DNA from: Candidatus Calditenuaceae archaeon
GTDB lineage: Archaea > Thermoproteota > Nitrososphaeria_A > Caldarchaeales > Calditenuaceae
NCBI GenBank assembly: GCA_025059595.1
Contig: JANXDI010000016.1
Location: 1-64,000, forward strand
Direction of reading: 5' to 3'
Length of the DNA stretch: 64,000 nucleotides
Positions 7,331 to 14,788 of this stretch are shown one piece after another. A program made the position numbers and the translations under genes. How positions within the stretch are numbered: position 1 is the stretch's first letter; each line of letters starts with the position of its first letter. Under the pieces are notes generated by a model. The model saw only the letters and a list, made by a program, of their open reading frames with translations. It ran no database searches and was not told where the DNA came from.

Positions 7331-8588
7331 TCGACTCAAAGACAAGCCCCAGCCTCCTCGCAAACCTGTAAGCCTCAAGAATCTCCTCCCTTGTCGGTCT
7401 TCGCGCAATCTCGCTGTACTTCGGGTCATAGTCGGGGCTCAGCGGGTCTGCAAAACAATCCGGATGATACTGGTCCATGACATTCACAGGAACATCGGGC
7501 ATGTTATCAGATATCCAGCTGAGAACCCTCTTCGTGCAGCACTCGACATGGTTGGGCATAACGAGATGCCTAATCACGATGTCCTCGCCCCAGTCGTAGA
7601 TTATCTTGTGGTTCCTCGAGACGGTCTCCCAATACCAGGGCGTCCTTGCGAGTTTTATCGAGCATGCGTTGCTTCCAAACTTGAAGTCGGGGAGCCAGAT
7701 ATCAACGAGCTCCCTCAGAATCTCGAGGGTCTCGAGGCTCATGAACATGTTTGAGTTCCAGAGAATGGGTGCGTTTAGCTCGCCCTCATACAGATACTGG
7801 GCCGGCTCAAGCCTCCGCCAGCTCAGCGCGTCCGGCTTCATCATCCAGAGATAGACAAGCTTATCTCTCGATGGCTGAACACTACCGAGAAGCGAGATAG
7901 CCTCGACAATGGTGTGGAGATGAATCGTCGGCTCGCCGCCGACCAAGTTAATGTTATGACAACCTTCAACCCTCAGCTCCCACATCATCATAGCAAGCAG
8001 AGCCGGGTCAACAACCATCCCGTTGTCCTTATCCTTGCTGATGTCGCCGTTCTGGCAGAAGCCGCACCTCATGTTGCATGACGTGAAGAAGATTGTGCCC
8101 GAGCCTCGGAGTCCTCTTATTGGAAGCTCCTCGCCTAGGTGGTGGAAATATGTGCTGACTCGGGAGACTTTGTCGAGCATACACGTTCCCCTCTTAGCTC
8201 CCTCGCCTCTATCCACTCTGCAGTTCCACCTGCAGAAGTTACAGTGTCTCAACATCCTCTTCACAAGCTCAACCTTCAAGTCCATGAGGCTCTTAGCCGG
8301 CCTCTGAAGCTCCCGGAGGCGCAGCTCCCCACTCCTAACCGCCCCGAAAGTCTCCTCGAAGACCTTGGCCGCCTCCCTGTGGGCGCTCCAGAGCTCATCC
8401 TCCCCCGCATCAAGCTCCACGTCCACCGGAGTCCTCCGACAAATCAGATACTTGGCCGGCATACGGTTGGTCGCGACCGCGAGATACCAGCCTAGCCTCG
8501 CAGCGACGCGCTCGTCGCGCCAAATCCAGAGAGTCTCGAGCACTCCATGCAGAAGATTCCGGGACAGGTGCTTTAAAGATTTGTTCAT
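7293..8588 (-). CDS. Radical SAM protein, PflX/activase-like, with an extra N-terminal Cys cluster
   Basis: This 431-residue protein has the radical SAM cluster CNMRCGFC (Cys171, 175, 178), then QNGDIS, NLVGGEPTIH and a TIM-barrel pattern as in PflX and pyruvate formate-lyase activase relatives (COG1313-like). Upstream is a second cysteine set, Cys116, 119, 123 and 136 (CNFCRWNCRVD, GTC), which resembles the region that precedes the radical site in these proteins. The first 100 residues are a helical extension I do not recognise. The target is unknown; there is no glycyl radical enzyme in this window. Its start is about 50 bases from the divergent RNase J-like gene. Confidence 0.8.
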   Translation of the reverse strand: MNKSLKHLSRNLLHGVLETLWIWRDERVAARLGWYLAVATNRMPAKYLICRRTPVDVELDAGEDELWSAHREAAKVFEETFGAVRSGELRLRELQRPAKSLMDLKVELVKRMLRHCNFCRWNCRVDRGEGAKRGTCMLDKVSRVSTYFHHLGEELPIRGLRGSGTIFFTSCNMRCGFCQNGDISKDKDNGMVVDPALLAMMMWELRVEGCHNINLVGGEPTIHLHTIVEAISLLGSVQPSRDKLVYLWMMKPDALSWRRLEPAQYLYEGELNAPILWNSNMFMSLETLEILRELVDIWLPDFKFGSNACSIKLARTPWYWETVSRNHKIIYDWGEDIVIRHLVMPNHVECCTKRVLSWISDNMPDVPVNVMDQYHPDCFADPLSPDYDPKYSEIARRPTREEILEAYRFARRLGLVFESISLEKSVFGLRP

Positions 8589-8640
8589 CGACTCAGCTGA
8601 GCTCTAACTTTAAATCGGTTAGTAGTGATTCTCTCTTGGA

Positions 8641-10065
8641 GTGAGGGTTAGGGGCTACGGCGGGGTCGGCGAGATTGGTGGTAACAAGTTCTATCTCGAG
8701 GCTCGGGGGGAGGGCCTCTTCCTCGACTTCGGAATAAGCTACGCGGTGAGGAGGCGCTACTTCGGATGGTTCCTCAGACCCAAGCGGTTCGGCCTGCTGG
8801 CCTATCTAATCGCCACCGAGGCGGCCCCGCTAGTCAAGAACCTCTATGATGACGAGCTACTGGACCCCACCGGTCTCACTCATACCGCCCTAGCTAGGGC
8901 ACCCGAGCTCGACGTGCATGGCGTAGTGGTAAGCCACCCTCACACAGACCACCTCGGCCACGTCTCTCTCCTCAGAAAAGACATACCAATCCACATCGGA
9001 GTTGGAAGCTACGAGATTGCGAAGGCAAGGGAGCTCTCCAAGCCGGCCAAGACAATAGAGGACAGAATATTCATCGACTCCGAGAGACCGGTTTTCCTAT
9101 ACAAGACCGGCGACAGGATAAAGGTTGGGCCATTCGACGTCAGGCCAATTCACGTGGACCACTCGGTGCCGGGCTCCTACGGCCTGATAATCCACACACC
9201 AGAGGGTAGCGTAGCATATTCAGGCGACCTCAGGCTTCACGGGCCGAAGAGCGTCTTCACAGAAGAGTTCATGGAGGCCGTAAACTTGGAGGGCGTCGAT
9301 GCGGTGATGATGGAGGGGACAAGGATAGGTGAGGAGGAGCAGACAACCGAGATGGATGTTAAGAAGAGCCTCACCACATACGTCGCGGGGAGGAGGGGGC
9401 TGGTCGCCGTCCTAGTGGGCATCCTAGACTACGACAGGTTCAGCTCCATCGCCTCCGCCTCCGAGTCCGCGGGGAGGACGGTCCTAGTCTCGCTCAGGAT
9501 GGCCCTGATGCTCGAAGTCTTCAACAGGCTCGGAGTCATGCCCCGCGAACTCCTCCCAGGCCGTGGAAAGGTTGAGGTCTATCTGGAGAGGAAGGGGAGC
9601 GGATTGCTCGACACGCAGGACTACCACGGATGGGAGAGGGAGTATCTCGAGAAACTCTTGGACAAGGGGCTTCAACTGATGACGGACCTAGACGTCGCCT
9701 CGCGTCAAGGAAGATACACCGTTATCCTGAACTCGCCTGACGATGTTCTCGATCTGCTCTTGATGAGGCCGGTTGAGGACTCTCTCTTCATATACTCGGC
9801 GAGCGAGCCGCACAACGAGGAGCAGGAGATAGACAGGGAGAGGATAGACAACTGGCTCACGCTTCTCGGCATGAAGAGCGTCCAAGTCCACGCCTCGGGC
9901 CACGCCAACAGAGGTGAGCTGGAGCGCATCCTACAGGCCACCCGCCCCAGAAAAGTGGTGCCGATACACACCGAGAACCCCGAACTCTTCCAAAGCCTCT
10001 TAAACCGGGCCTCTCCGCGCTCAACTCTTATAAACCTCTCCCCAAAGACCGCAACAATCATTTAA
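8641..10065 (+). CDS. Metallo-beta-lactamase/beta-CASP ribonuclease, RNase J-like
   Basis: This 474-residue protein has the metal-binding motif SHPHTDHLGH (His99, His101, Asp103, His104), further metal ligands in IHVDHSVPGSYG and VAYSGDLRLHGP, and a beta-CASP section with VHASGHANRGELERIL and VPIHTENPELF. The N-terminal RGYGGVGEIGGNKFYLE is typical of the RNase J group. These enzymes are 5'-3' exonucleases or endonucleases in RNA decay. Residues 40-75 carry an insertion (RRRYFGWFLRPKRFGLLAYL) after the first strands, longer than in ordinary RNase J. It starts at GTG 8641 after a short spacer with a TATA-like tttaaat. Confidence 0.88.
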   Translation: MRVRGYGGVGEIGGNKFYLEARGEGLFLDFGISYAVRRRYFGWFLRPKRFGLLAYLIATEAAPLVKNLYDDELLDPTGLTHTALARAPELDVHGVVVSHPHTDHLGHVSLLRKDIPIHIGVGSYEIAKARELSKPAKTIEDRIFIDSERPVFLYKTGDRIKVGPFDVRPIHVDHSVPGSYGLIIHTPEGSVAYSGDLRLHGPKSVFTEEFMEAVNLEGVDAVMMEGTRIGEEEQTTEMDVKKSLTTYVAGRRGLVAVLVGILDYDRFSSIASASESAGRTVLVSLRMALMLEVFNRLGVMPRELLPGRGKVEVYLERKGSGLLDTQDYHGWEREYLEKLLDKGLQLMTDLDVASRQGRYTVILNSPDDVLDLLLMRPVEDSLFIYSASEPHNEEQEIDRERIDNWLTLLGMKSVQVHASGHANRGELERILQATRPRKVVPIHTENPELFQSLLNRASPRSTLINLSPKTATII

Positions 10066-10158
10066 ATAGGGCAAACAACACCGGTAATACCCTCTGCATG
10101 GCGCCCAGCCAAGCCAGATAAACCTAAAAAGCATCCTTAAGCAGAATTTAGCGAAACC

Positions 10159-10335
10159 ATGCCGCGAGAATTGGTTGTTGTGGAGTCAAAGGTGAGGGAG
10201 CTGCTGCCCGAGGGTGTTAGGCTGAGTAGTGACGCTCTTCAAGGGCTTGACGCTGTCGTGAGGCAGGCGGTCCAAAAAGCGGTCGAGCGGTGCAAAGCAA
10301 ACAATCGGAAGACGATAATCAAGGAAGACTTCTAG
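10159..10335 (+). CDS. 58-residue single histone-fold protein (DUF1931/face-to-face histone-like)
   Basis: A short gene of 58 codons plus stop, from ATG 10159 to TAG 10335. The protein reads MPRELVVVESKVRELLPEGV, then a long central helix (about residues 24-46, ALQGLDAVVRQAVQKAVERC), then NNRKTIIKEDF. That is helix 1, loop, long helix 2, an RKT loop and a very short helix 3, the histone-fold plan with the usual last helix cut to one turn. The RKT-I-x-x-D loop and A-x-R/K pattern recall DUF1931 and the short histones of bacteria and archaea thought to pair face to face. Family assignment is by motif memory. A TATA-like tract lies at about 10120-10137. It may act in chromosome packing beside Alba at 48.4 kb. 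Confidence 0.7.
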   Translation: MPRELVVVESKVRELLPEGVRLSSDALQGLDAVVRQAVQKAVERCKANNRKTIIKEDF

Positions 10336-10400
10336 ACCGCCTGAATATCCGCCAAGCTAGGTGTTGGGAGAGGAGATAAGGCGGCGGACGGCTAAGGACA

Positions 10401-10430
10401 AGATTTATCTCTCGAATTTTTAGGCTATAA
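10401..10430 (+). promoter_or_regulatory. TATA element before the box C/D sRNA
   Basis: The tract agatttatctc at 10401-10411 is TATA-like and lies about 27 bases before the first bases of the sRNA (10432-10436). This is the spacing expected of an archaeal promoter, so the sRNA appears to have its own promoter rather than depending on the histone-like gene upstream. Confidence 0.5.
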
Positions 10431-10433
10431 CTT

Positions 10434-10486
10434 GGGTGATGATAGCGGGTATTTCTGAGCTGTGATGAAGATACCCGCTCTGACTT
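10434..10486 (+). ncRNA. Box C/D guide sRNA with mutually complementary guides
   Basis: All four boxes are perfect and correctly spaced: C box GTGATGA 10436-10442, guide of 12 bases 10443-10454, D' box CTGA 10455-10458, three-base spacer, C' box GTGATGA 10462-10468, guide of 11 bases 10469-10479, D box CTGA 10480-10483. This is the symmetric layout of archaeal 2'-O-methylation guides bound by L7Ae, Nop5 and fibrillarin. By the five-base rule, guide 2 would direct methylation of the fifth base in target AGCGGGTATCT, and guide 1 the fifth base in AAATACCCGCTA. The two guides pair with each other over 11 positions (ten Watson-Crick, one G-U), which is unusual. The target RNA is not in this window. 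Confidence 0.85.
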
Positions 10487-10493
10487 AGAATAT

Positions 10494-10847
10494 TCAGACC
10501 GTTATCTCCACGCAGACATCGAGCTTGGAGTAGTATCTCCGAATCGATGAGTCGCCATATTTTTTCTTGAACAACCCAACCACCCTGTCAACGCTGGCCT
10601 TATCGCTCAGCGGCCTCGCAACCACCGAAAGACGCCTCCCACCAACCGCAAGCTCCATAGACGGATTCGACAAGACATTCTTGTACCAGTTCGTGTCTGA
10701 GCCGCTCACCGGAAGTAGATAGATTCTCCGGTCCTCAACGACAAACCAGACTGGGAGGCTAATACGCCTTCCACTTCTCCTCCCGACAGTCGTTATCTCG
10801 AGCTCGCCTGCGCGGCCGAGCGCCTTGAGAAATTCATCCGCCTGCAT
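10494..10847 (-). CDS. Deazaflavin (F420)-dependent nitroreductase family protein, DUF385-like
   Basis: This 117-residue split-barrel protein has the family pattern ITTVGRRSGRRISLPVWFVV, RIYLLPVSGSDTNWYKNVLS and NPSMELAVGGRRLSVVARPL. The conserved GRRSG segment and the tryptophan-tyrosine-lysine-asparagine stretch are typical of the Ddn/DUF385 group, whose members bind coenzyme F420 and reduce varied substrates. The substrate is unknown. Other F420-type proteins are at 13.5 and 54.6 kb. Its 3' end lies only a few bases beyond the sRNA on the opposite strand. Confidence 0.78.
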   Translation of the reverse strand: MQADEFLKALGRAGELEITTVGRRSGRRISLPVWFVVEDRRIYLLPVSGSDTNWYKNVLSNPSMELAVGGRRLSVVARPLSDKASVDRVVGLFKKKYGDSSIRRYYSKLDVCVEITV

Positions 10848-10942
10848 GGCTATCCGACGCTAGTCTAGAAATAAAAGGATTTTCTCGGGCTCGGTGGCTG
10901 AGGGTAATGTGTATTTAGCGGCTTGGTGGCTAGATTTTTTCG

Positions 10943-12193
10943 ATGAATGTAGATGTTGTTGTCGTTGGCGGAGGCTTCGTAGGCCTCTTCACAGCGTATC
11001 GCCTGCATAAGAGTGGATTCAGGGTGGTTGTGGCTGGCGGGGATGGGCCGCGCCTCGGAGCTTCGTGGGGGAATGCCGGCCTGATACATCAGGGCTCAAC
11101 CACCACGGTTCCAGAGATACTGGGGTTCTGGCGCGTCGTGAGGCTGGCCCTGCGTAGAGGGTCGTACATCTCCTCAAACCCCAAAGTGGCTCTGAAAGAG
11201 TCTCTACCCGGAGGCTGGATTTGGAGATACGCCCGCTCCCTACGGAGGGAGCAGCACATCAGGCGCGAGGCGGTCCTGACAGAGTTGGCCCGGGAGGGGA
11301 AGAGCATGTGGCTTGAGACGATAAGGAGCGAGGGGCTTGATGTGGAGTTGCTTGAGCGCGGCTCGCTTGAGGCCTTTTTCTCCGAGGAGCTCTTCAACTT
11401 GGAGGCCCGCGTTGTCGCGGACGAGGCGTCCCGTCTGGGCTACCGCGTCCAGCTCCTGAGCGGCGAGGATTGTAGGGAGATGGAGCCTCTCCTGAAGGAA
11501 GGCGTTGCGGGCGGAATACACTATCCTGACGATGTCTGGCTGAACCCCTCTAAGGCGCTCGAGTCTCTTGTCTCAGCCCTCGAGAGGCTCGGCGTGGAGG
11601 TGGCTTGGGAGAGGGTCAAGGCTATCGAGGTCGGAGGCGATGGTGTGAGGGTTGAGGCCGGGGGCAGAGTTTTGAGGGCTGAGCATGTGGTGCTGGCGGC
11701 CGGTGCGTGGGTTGGGAAGATTCTCAAAAGCCTCCGCCTCAAGATACCGCTCATAGCTGGGCGCGGATACTTAGCGGTCTCGGAGCCTGTTAATGAGCGG
11801 CTCTCTAGGCCAATATTCTACGCCGACGAAAAGATAGTCATAAGCCAGACAGCAGGCGGAAACCTACGCTTCACAAGCTACTTCGAGCTTAACGACCCCG
11901 ACGCCCCACTCGACCATTCTAAAATAATTCAAATGACTAGAAAAGTGAGAAACGCCCTAAACATAAGCGGAGACACGCGGATAGTGGACGAGTGGGTCGG
12001 TTCGAGACCCTGCTTGCCTGACGGCCTCCCAGTCATCGGGAGGGTAGAAGCGGCTGGCCGGATTCTGGTGGCAACGGGGCACTGCAGGCTCGGCTTAACA
12101 CTAGCCCCAACCACAGCTAAGCTAGTCGAGGACATTATAACTGGGCGGGAGACGCCAAATCTGCGGCACTTCTCACCTGCGAGATTCATGTGA
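10943..12193 (+). CDS. FAD-dependent D-amino acid dehydrogenase/DAO family oxidoreductase
   Basis: This 416-residue protein opens with a Rossmann FAD-binding motif VVVGGGFVGLFTAYRLHKSG and has the DadA-like RLGASWGNAGLIHQG that contacts the isoalloxazine ring. Later it carries VVLAAGAWVGKIL and ends with SRPCLPDGLPVIG and ATGHCRLGLTLAPTTAKLV, the pattern of D-amino acid dehydrogenases. It probably oxidises an amino acid or related amine and passes electrons to a membrane acceptor. The substrate cannot be read. No operon partner is close; the next gene is 127 bases on. Confidence 0.88.
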   Translation: MNVDVVVVGGGFVGLFTAYRLHKSGFRVVVAGGDGPRLGASWGNAGLIHQGSTTTVPEILGFWRVVRLALRRGSYISSNPKVALKESLPGGWIWRYARSLRREQHIRREAVLTELAREGKSMWLETIRSEGLDVELLERGSLEAFFSEELFNLEARVVADEASRLGYRVQLLSGEDCREMEPLLKEGVAGGIHYPDDVWLNPSKALESLVSALERLGVEVAWERVKAIEVGGDGVRVEAGGRVLRAEHVVLAAGAWVGKILKSLRLKIPLIAGRGYLAVSEPVNERLSRPIFYADEKIVISQTAGGNLRFTSYFELNDPDAPLDHSKIIQMTRKVRNALNISGDTRIVDEWVGSRPCLPDGLPVIGRVEAAGRILVATGHCRLGLTLAPTTAKLVEDIITGRETPNLRHFSPARFM

Positions 12194-12319
12194 CGCGCTT
12201 TAAACTCTGAATAAGCTTCTCAAGTCAAATATATATTATGGAAATCCGGCTAACATGCTTCAAGACCAGTGTTCACAAAAATAGCTTATATTCCGCGCCC
12301 CAAATATTGCTAGTAGCTC
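12194..12319 (+). promoter_or_regulatory. Promoter spacer before the secreted/membrane pair
   Basis: The spacer is AT-rich with two TATA-like tracts. aaatatatattatgg at about 12226-12240 has no start at the right distance. gcttatattccgc at about 12285-12297 lies about 28 bases before TTG 12320. The second spacing supports a leaderless start at 12320. No other gene is seen in the spacer. Confidence 0.4.
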
Positions 12320-13096
12320 TTGCCTAGGCGTCACGAGCTGCTCGTCATGTCTCTCGCAGTAATTCTAGCGCTACTATTCGCGCTATTCAACTCTCCATCC
12401 ATCTCATTCACTTCGTCAAGCGCAATAGCCTATGTCTCAGGCGCCGCGGCACCGATCGAAAGCGGGGTCAGCGTGAAGGTCAGAGTCACTCACCAGATAG
12501 GAGATGAGTCTCCTAGGCCTCCTTTAGAGGGCTTAGTTTTTGTAGTTATGGGTGGGAATGTCGCGGACTTGGACGCGAAGGGCGAGGCGGAGTTCACACT
12601 CGTCCCAGGCAACTACAGCCTAGCAGTCTATTGGCGTGACGGCATACTCTTCCCATTCAGAACAGTCGTGAGTGTTGAGAAGCCGATTCTTGTTCTCGTC
12701 TCTTTCAGAGAGGTGAAGTTAGTTCCGGACTCCATCACACTTAGGGTAAACTACACCACAGGCTCCACTTCGGTCGAGTTTCAGTATATGCCTCCTTCTG
12801 AGAAGATGGTCTATTCTTCGACTCCGATAATTAGCACTATAGACCCTGGGGGTAGAAGGTTGGTCTATCCTACACATGAGGCTGTGGAGGGTCACATAAC
12901 CCTTCGGCCGTATTATATTACTCTCCAGCCCTCCGTGGGCTATACTCTTTACGACGTCGTTATCCCGGTCCACTCCACTACAGACATAATAGTCCCGTGG
13001 AACATACTCTCAGTCTTCCCCGACGAGACTTACATCCCAGTCCAGATTACCAACGCAACGGTCGTTGAAGGAGAATCGGAATGGAGTTCGACATAA
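12320..13096 (+). CDS. Exported/anchored protein with one N-terminal membrane segment
   Basis: This 258-residue protein of no recognised family starts at TTG 12320. Residues 7-24 (LLVMSLAVILALLFALFN) are a signal peptide or membrane anchor. The remainder looks like extracellular beta-rich domains with alternating hydrophobic strands, e.g. SGVSVKVRVTHQI, GEAEFTLVPGNYSLAVYW (like a carboxypeptidase-regulatory or Ig-type repeat), LVLVSFREVKLVPDSITLRV, and late IPVHSTTDIIVPWNILSV. There is no C-terminal membrane helix. Its end overlaps the next gene by 16 bases, so the two probably act together at the cell surface. Confidence 0.6.
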   Translation: MPRRHELLVMSLAVILALLFALFNSPSISFTSSSAIAYVSGAAAPIESGVSVKVRVTHQIGDESPRPPLEGLVFVVMGGNVADLDAKGEAEFTLVPGNYSLAVYWRDGILFPFRTVVSVEKPILVLVSFREVKLVPDSITLRVNYTTGSTSVEFQYMPPSEKMVYSSTPIISTIDPGGRRLVYPTHEAVEGHITLRPYYITLQPSVGYTLYDVVIPVHSTTDIIVPWNILSVFPDETYIPVQITNATVVEGESEWSST

Positions 13097-13506
13097 TCTA
13101 CAGCCCCGTCTTCTGGCTCGCGCTGAACGTTCTAGTAGCCTTCGGAATACTGAGGCTGAGGAGGAGTCTGAGTAACGCGGCACGCTCTAAGGCTGAGGTG
13201 GTGGTGGAGGGCCCGTTCTGGAGGCTTGAGAGAGCCCTAGGCATGGAGGTGTCTCGGGAGAGGCAGAGAGAATATCTGAGGAACTGCGTCAACATTTTTC
13301 TCCAGCTTCTGGAGGAGCGGGGAGTGTTACAGATGAAACCCTCCCTAACTTTTAGAGAGATATTGACCTCCATTGGTGGCAGGGAGGCTTTGGAGCTTGT
13401 TGAGCTTTACGAGTCCGTCCGCTTCGGCAATAAGACATTAACCGATGAAGAGTTGAAGGCCTTCAAGACTAAGCTAAGAAGCATCGCGCGTATGCTTATT
13501 CACTGA
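13081..13506 (+). CDS. Membrane protein with a DUF4129-like cytoplasmic domain
   Basis: This 141-residue protein has an N-terminal membrane helix (about 7-22, PVFWLALNVLVAFGIL), a basic stop-transfer (RLRRSL), and then a helical domain. The order of that domain (YLRNCVNIFLQLLEERGVL, SLTFREILTSIG, ELVELYESVRFGNKTLTDEE, FKTKLRSI) recalls the DUF4129 module at the end of transglutaminase-like and MoxR-associated proteins. In those, LVxLYExVRFG is followed by DExxxF. No MoxR or DUF58 gene is in the window. It overlaps the exported protein upstream by 16 bases and the convergent LLM gene downstream by 11 bases. Confidence 0.55.
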   Translation: MEFDIIYSPVFWLALNVLVAFGILRLRRSLSNAARSKAEVVVEGPFWRLERALGMEVSRERQREYLRNCVNIFLQLLEERGVLQMKPSLTFREILTSIGGREALELVELYESVRFGNKTLTDEELKAFKTKLRSIARMLIH

Positions 13507-14461
13507 GCCCCTTCACGATACCGTCAAGCATAATCATAGCCCTGCGGGGAGTAGGGCCGAGAGGCCCGCCGAGAACGAGACCGCCGAGCCCCGCCCTTGA
13601 GACATCCTCGAGCCGTGCACTAACGTCGCGGGGGCTGCCCGCGATGGAGAAAAGCTCCACGAGGCTGTCTGGAACTACCTTGTGAATCTCGAGCCACATC
13701 CGCGCCTTGACCATGGAGCCTATCTGTCTGAGCATCTCCTCTCTTATTCCCAGCTCGGCGGCCATCTCAGGTGAGAGGCCCTGAACGACAACGCCGACGT
13801 AGGGCTTCACGGTCTTCCGGGCCTTCTCAGCCTCTTCATGAACGGAGACGAGGACCTCCATCTCTACCGAGAATTCCTCCCGACTCCGCCCAGCACTCTC
13901 TAAAGCCTCCTTCACCACTCCGATGGGCTTCGAGGGGCTGGGGAGCCATGAAGTATTAATGAGAACTCCGTCGCCGACCTCGGCCGCGAGTCTGAGCATC
14001 CTCGGCCCCTGAGCGGCGACGTAGATGGGGATACGCCCCCACGCCCCGAAGTCGAGCCCTAGGGCGCCCTCACGCCTCCCGCTGATTAGAAGCTCCCTAA
14101 CCGTCTTCACCGCCCACCGCACCCTCTCCACAGGACTCTCCTGCACAATTCCTAGGCTTTCGAGAGCATTTTTATCGCCTGCTCCAATACCAATAGATAC
14201 TCTATCTGGGGCCAGCTCGGAGAGAGAGGCCGCCATCTGTGCCATCAGGACTGGATGGTGAAGATAGGGGTTCATGATTCCGAGTCCTATGCGCCTCCTC
14301 TTCATGACGGTGGCCATGGCAGTCGCAGCTACGGCTATGCTCCTGTTGTAGTAGTGGTCGCTGAGCCAGACCGTCTCGAATGAGAGGCTGTCAGCTAAAT
14401 TGGCGTATATCTGGAGGCGCCAGACGGGGTCTTTAGGTGGAACCTCGAGGGAGTATTTCAT
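13496..14461 (-). CDS. LLM-family F420-dependent oxidoreductase, Mer-like
   Basis: This 321-residue luciferase-like TIM-barrel protein has the segments SFETVWLSDHYYNRS, MKRRRIGLGIMNPYLHHPVL, LSELAPDRVSIGIGAGDK, PIYVAAQGPRMLRLAAEVGDGVLIN and a C-terminal LGGLVLGGPLGPTPRRAM. This is the plan of methylenetetrahydromethanopterin reductase (Mer) and other F420-dependent reductases. It may be a Mer homologue in a tetrahydromethanopterin C1 pathway or another F420 enzyme. It starts in an ATGA overlap with the small protein upstream, so the pair form an operon. Confidence 0.82.
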   Translation of the reverse strand: MKYSLEVPPKDPVWRLQIYANLADSLSFETVWLSDHYYNRSIAVAATAMATVMKRRRIGLGIMNPYLHHPVLMAQMAASLSELAPDRVSIGIGAGDKNALESLGIVQESPVERVRWAVKTVRELLISGRREGALGLDFGAWGRIPIYVAAQGPRMLRLAAEVGDGVLINTSWLPSPSKPIGVVKEALESAGRSREEFSVEMEVLVSVHEEAEKARKTVKPYVGVVVQGLSPEMAAELGIREEMLRQIGSMVKARMWLEIHKVVPDSLVELFSIAGSPRDVSARLEDVSRAGLGGLVLGGPLGPTPRRAMIMLDGIVKGLSE

Positions 14462-14736
14462 GGCTCTGAGACTAGGCCATGCCCCCTCAGAACCTTCAGG
14501 GTCTTCTCGGGCTCAGCTTTCAGGCTCAAATCTAGGAGCATCTGGAGCGCGTCAGGGGAATCGAGTTCTTTGGCGATGAAAAGCCTGACCATCTCTCCAC
14601 CGCTCTCGGGCGAGACCACCGAATGATTATATGTCGTTAAAAGGATGTCCAGCAACTCCTCGGCTAGGAGACTCTTCGACCGTAGCGTTTCCAGCCGAGA
14701 CTTAACTTCGCCTAAGTCCACACCCGCCACCCGCAA
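14458..14736 (-). CDS. Small helical protein coupled to the LLM enzyme
   Basis: A 92-residue, mostly helical, charged protein (VDLGEVKSRLETLRSKSLLA, ELLDILLTTYN, MVRLFIAKELDSPDALQMLL, KVLRGHGLVSEP). I do not recognise a family. There are no cysteines or membrane segments. It overlaps the F420-type enzyme by four bases (ATGA), so the two are translated together. A role as a partner or stability factor is inference only. Confidence 0.6.
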   Translation of the reverse strand: MRVAGVDLGEVKSRLETLRSKSLLAEELLDILLTTYNHSVVSPESGGEMVRLFIAKELDSPDALQMLLDLSLKAEPEKTLKVLRGHGLVSEP

Positions 14737-14788
14737 ACCTCACACCAAACACCTGAACTGACTATTATGAATATGGGTGGAGCCTTGT

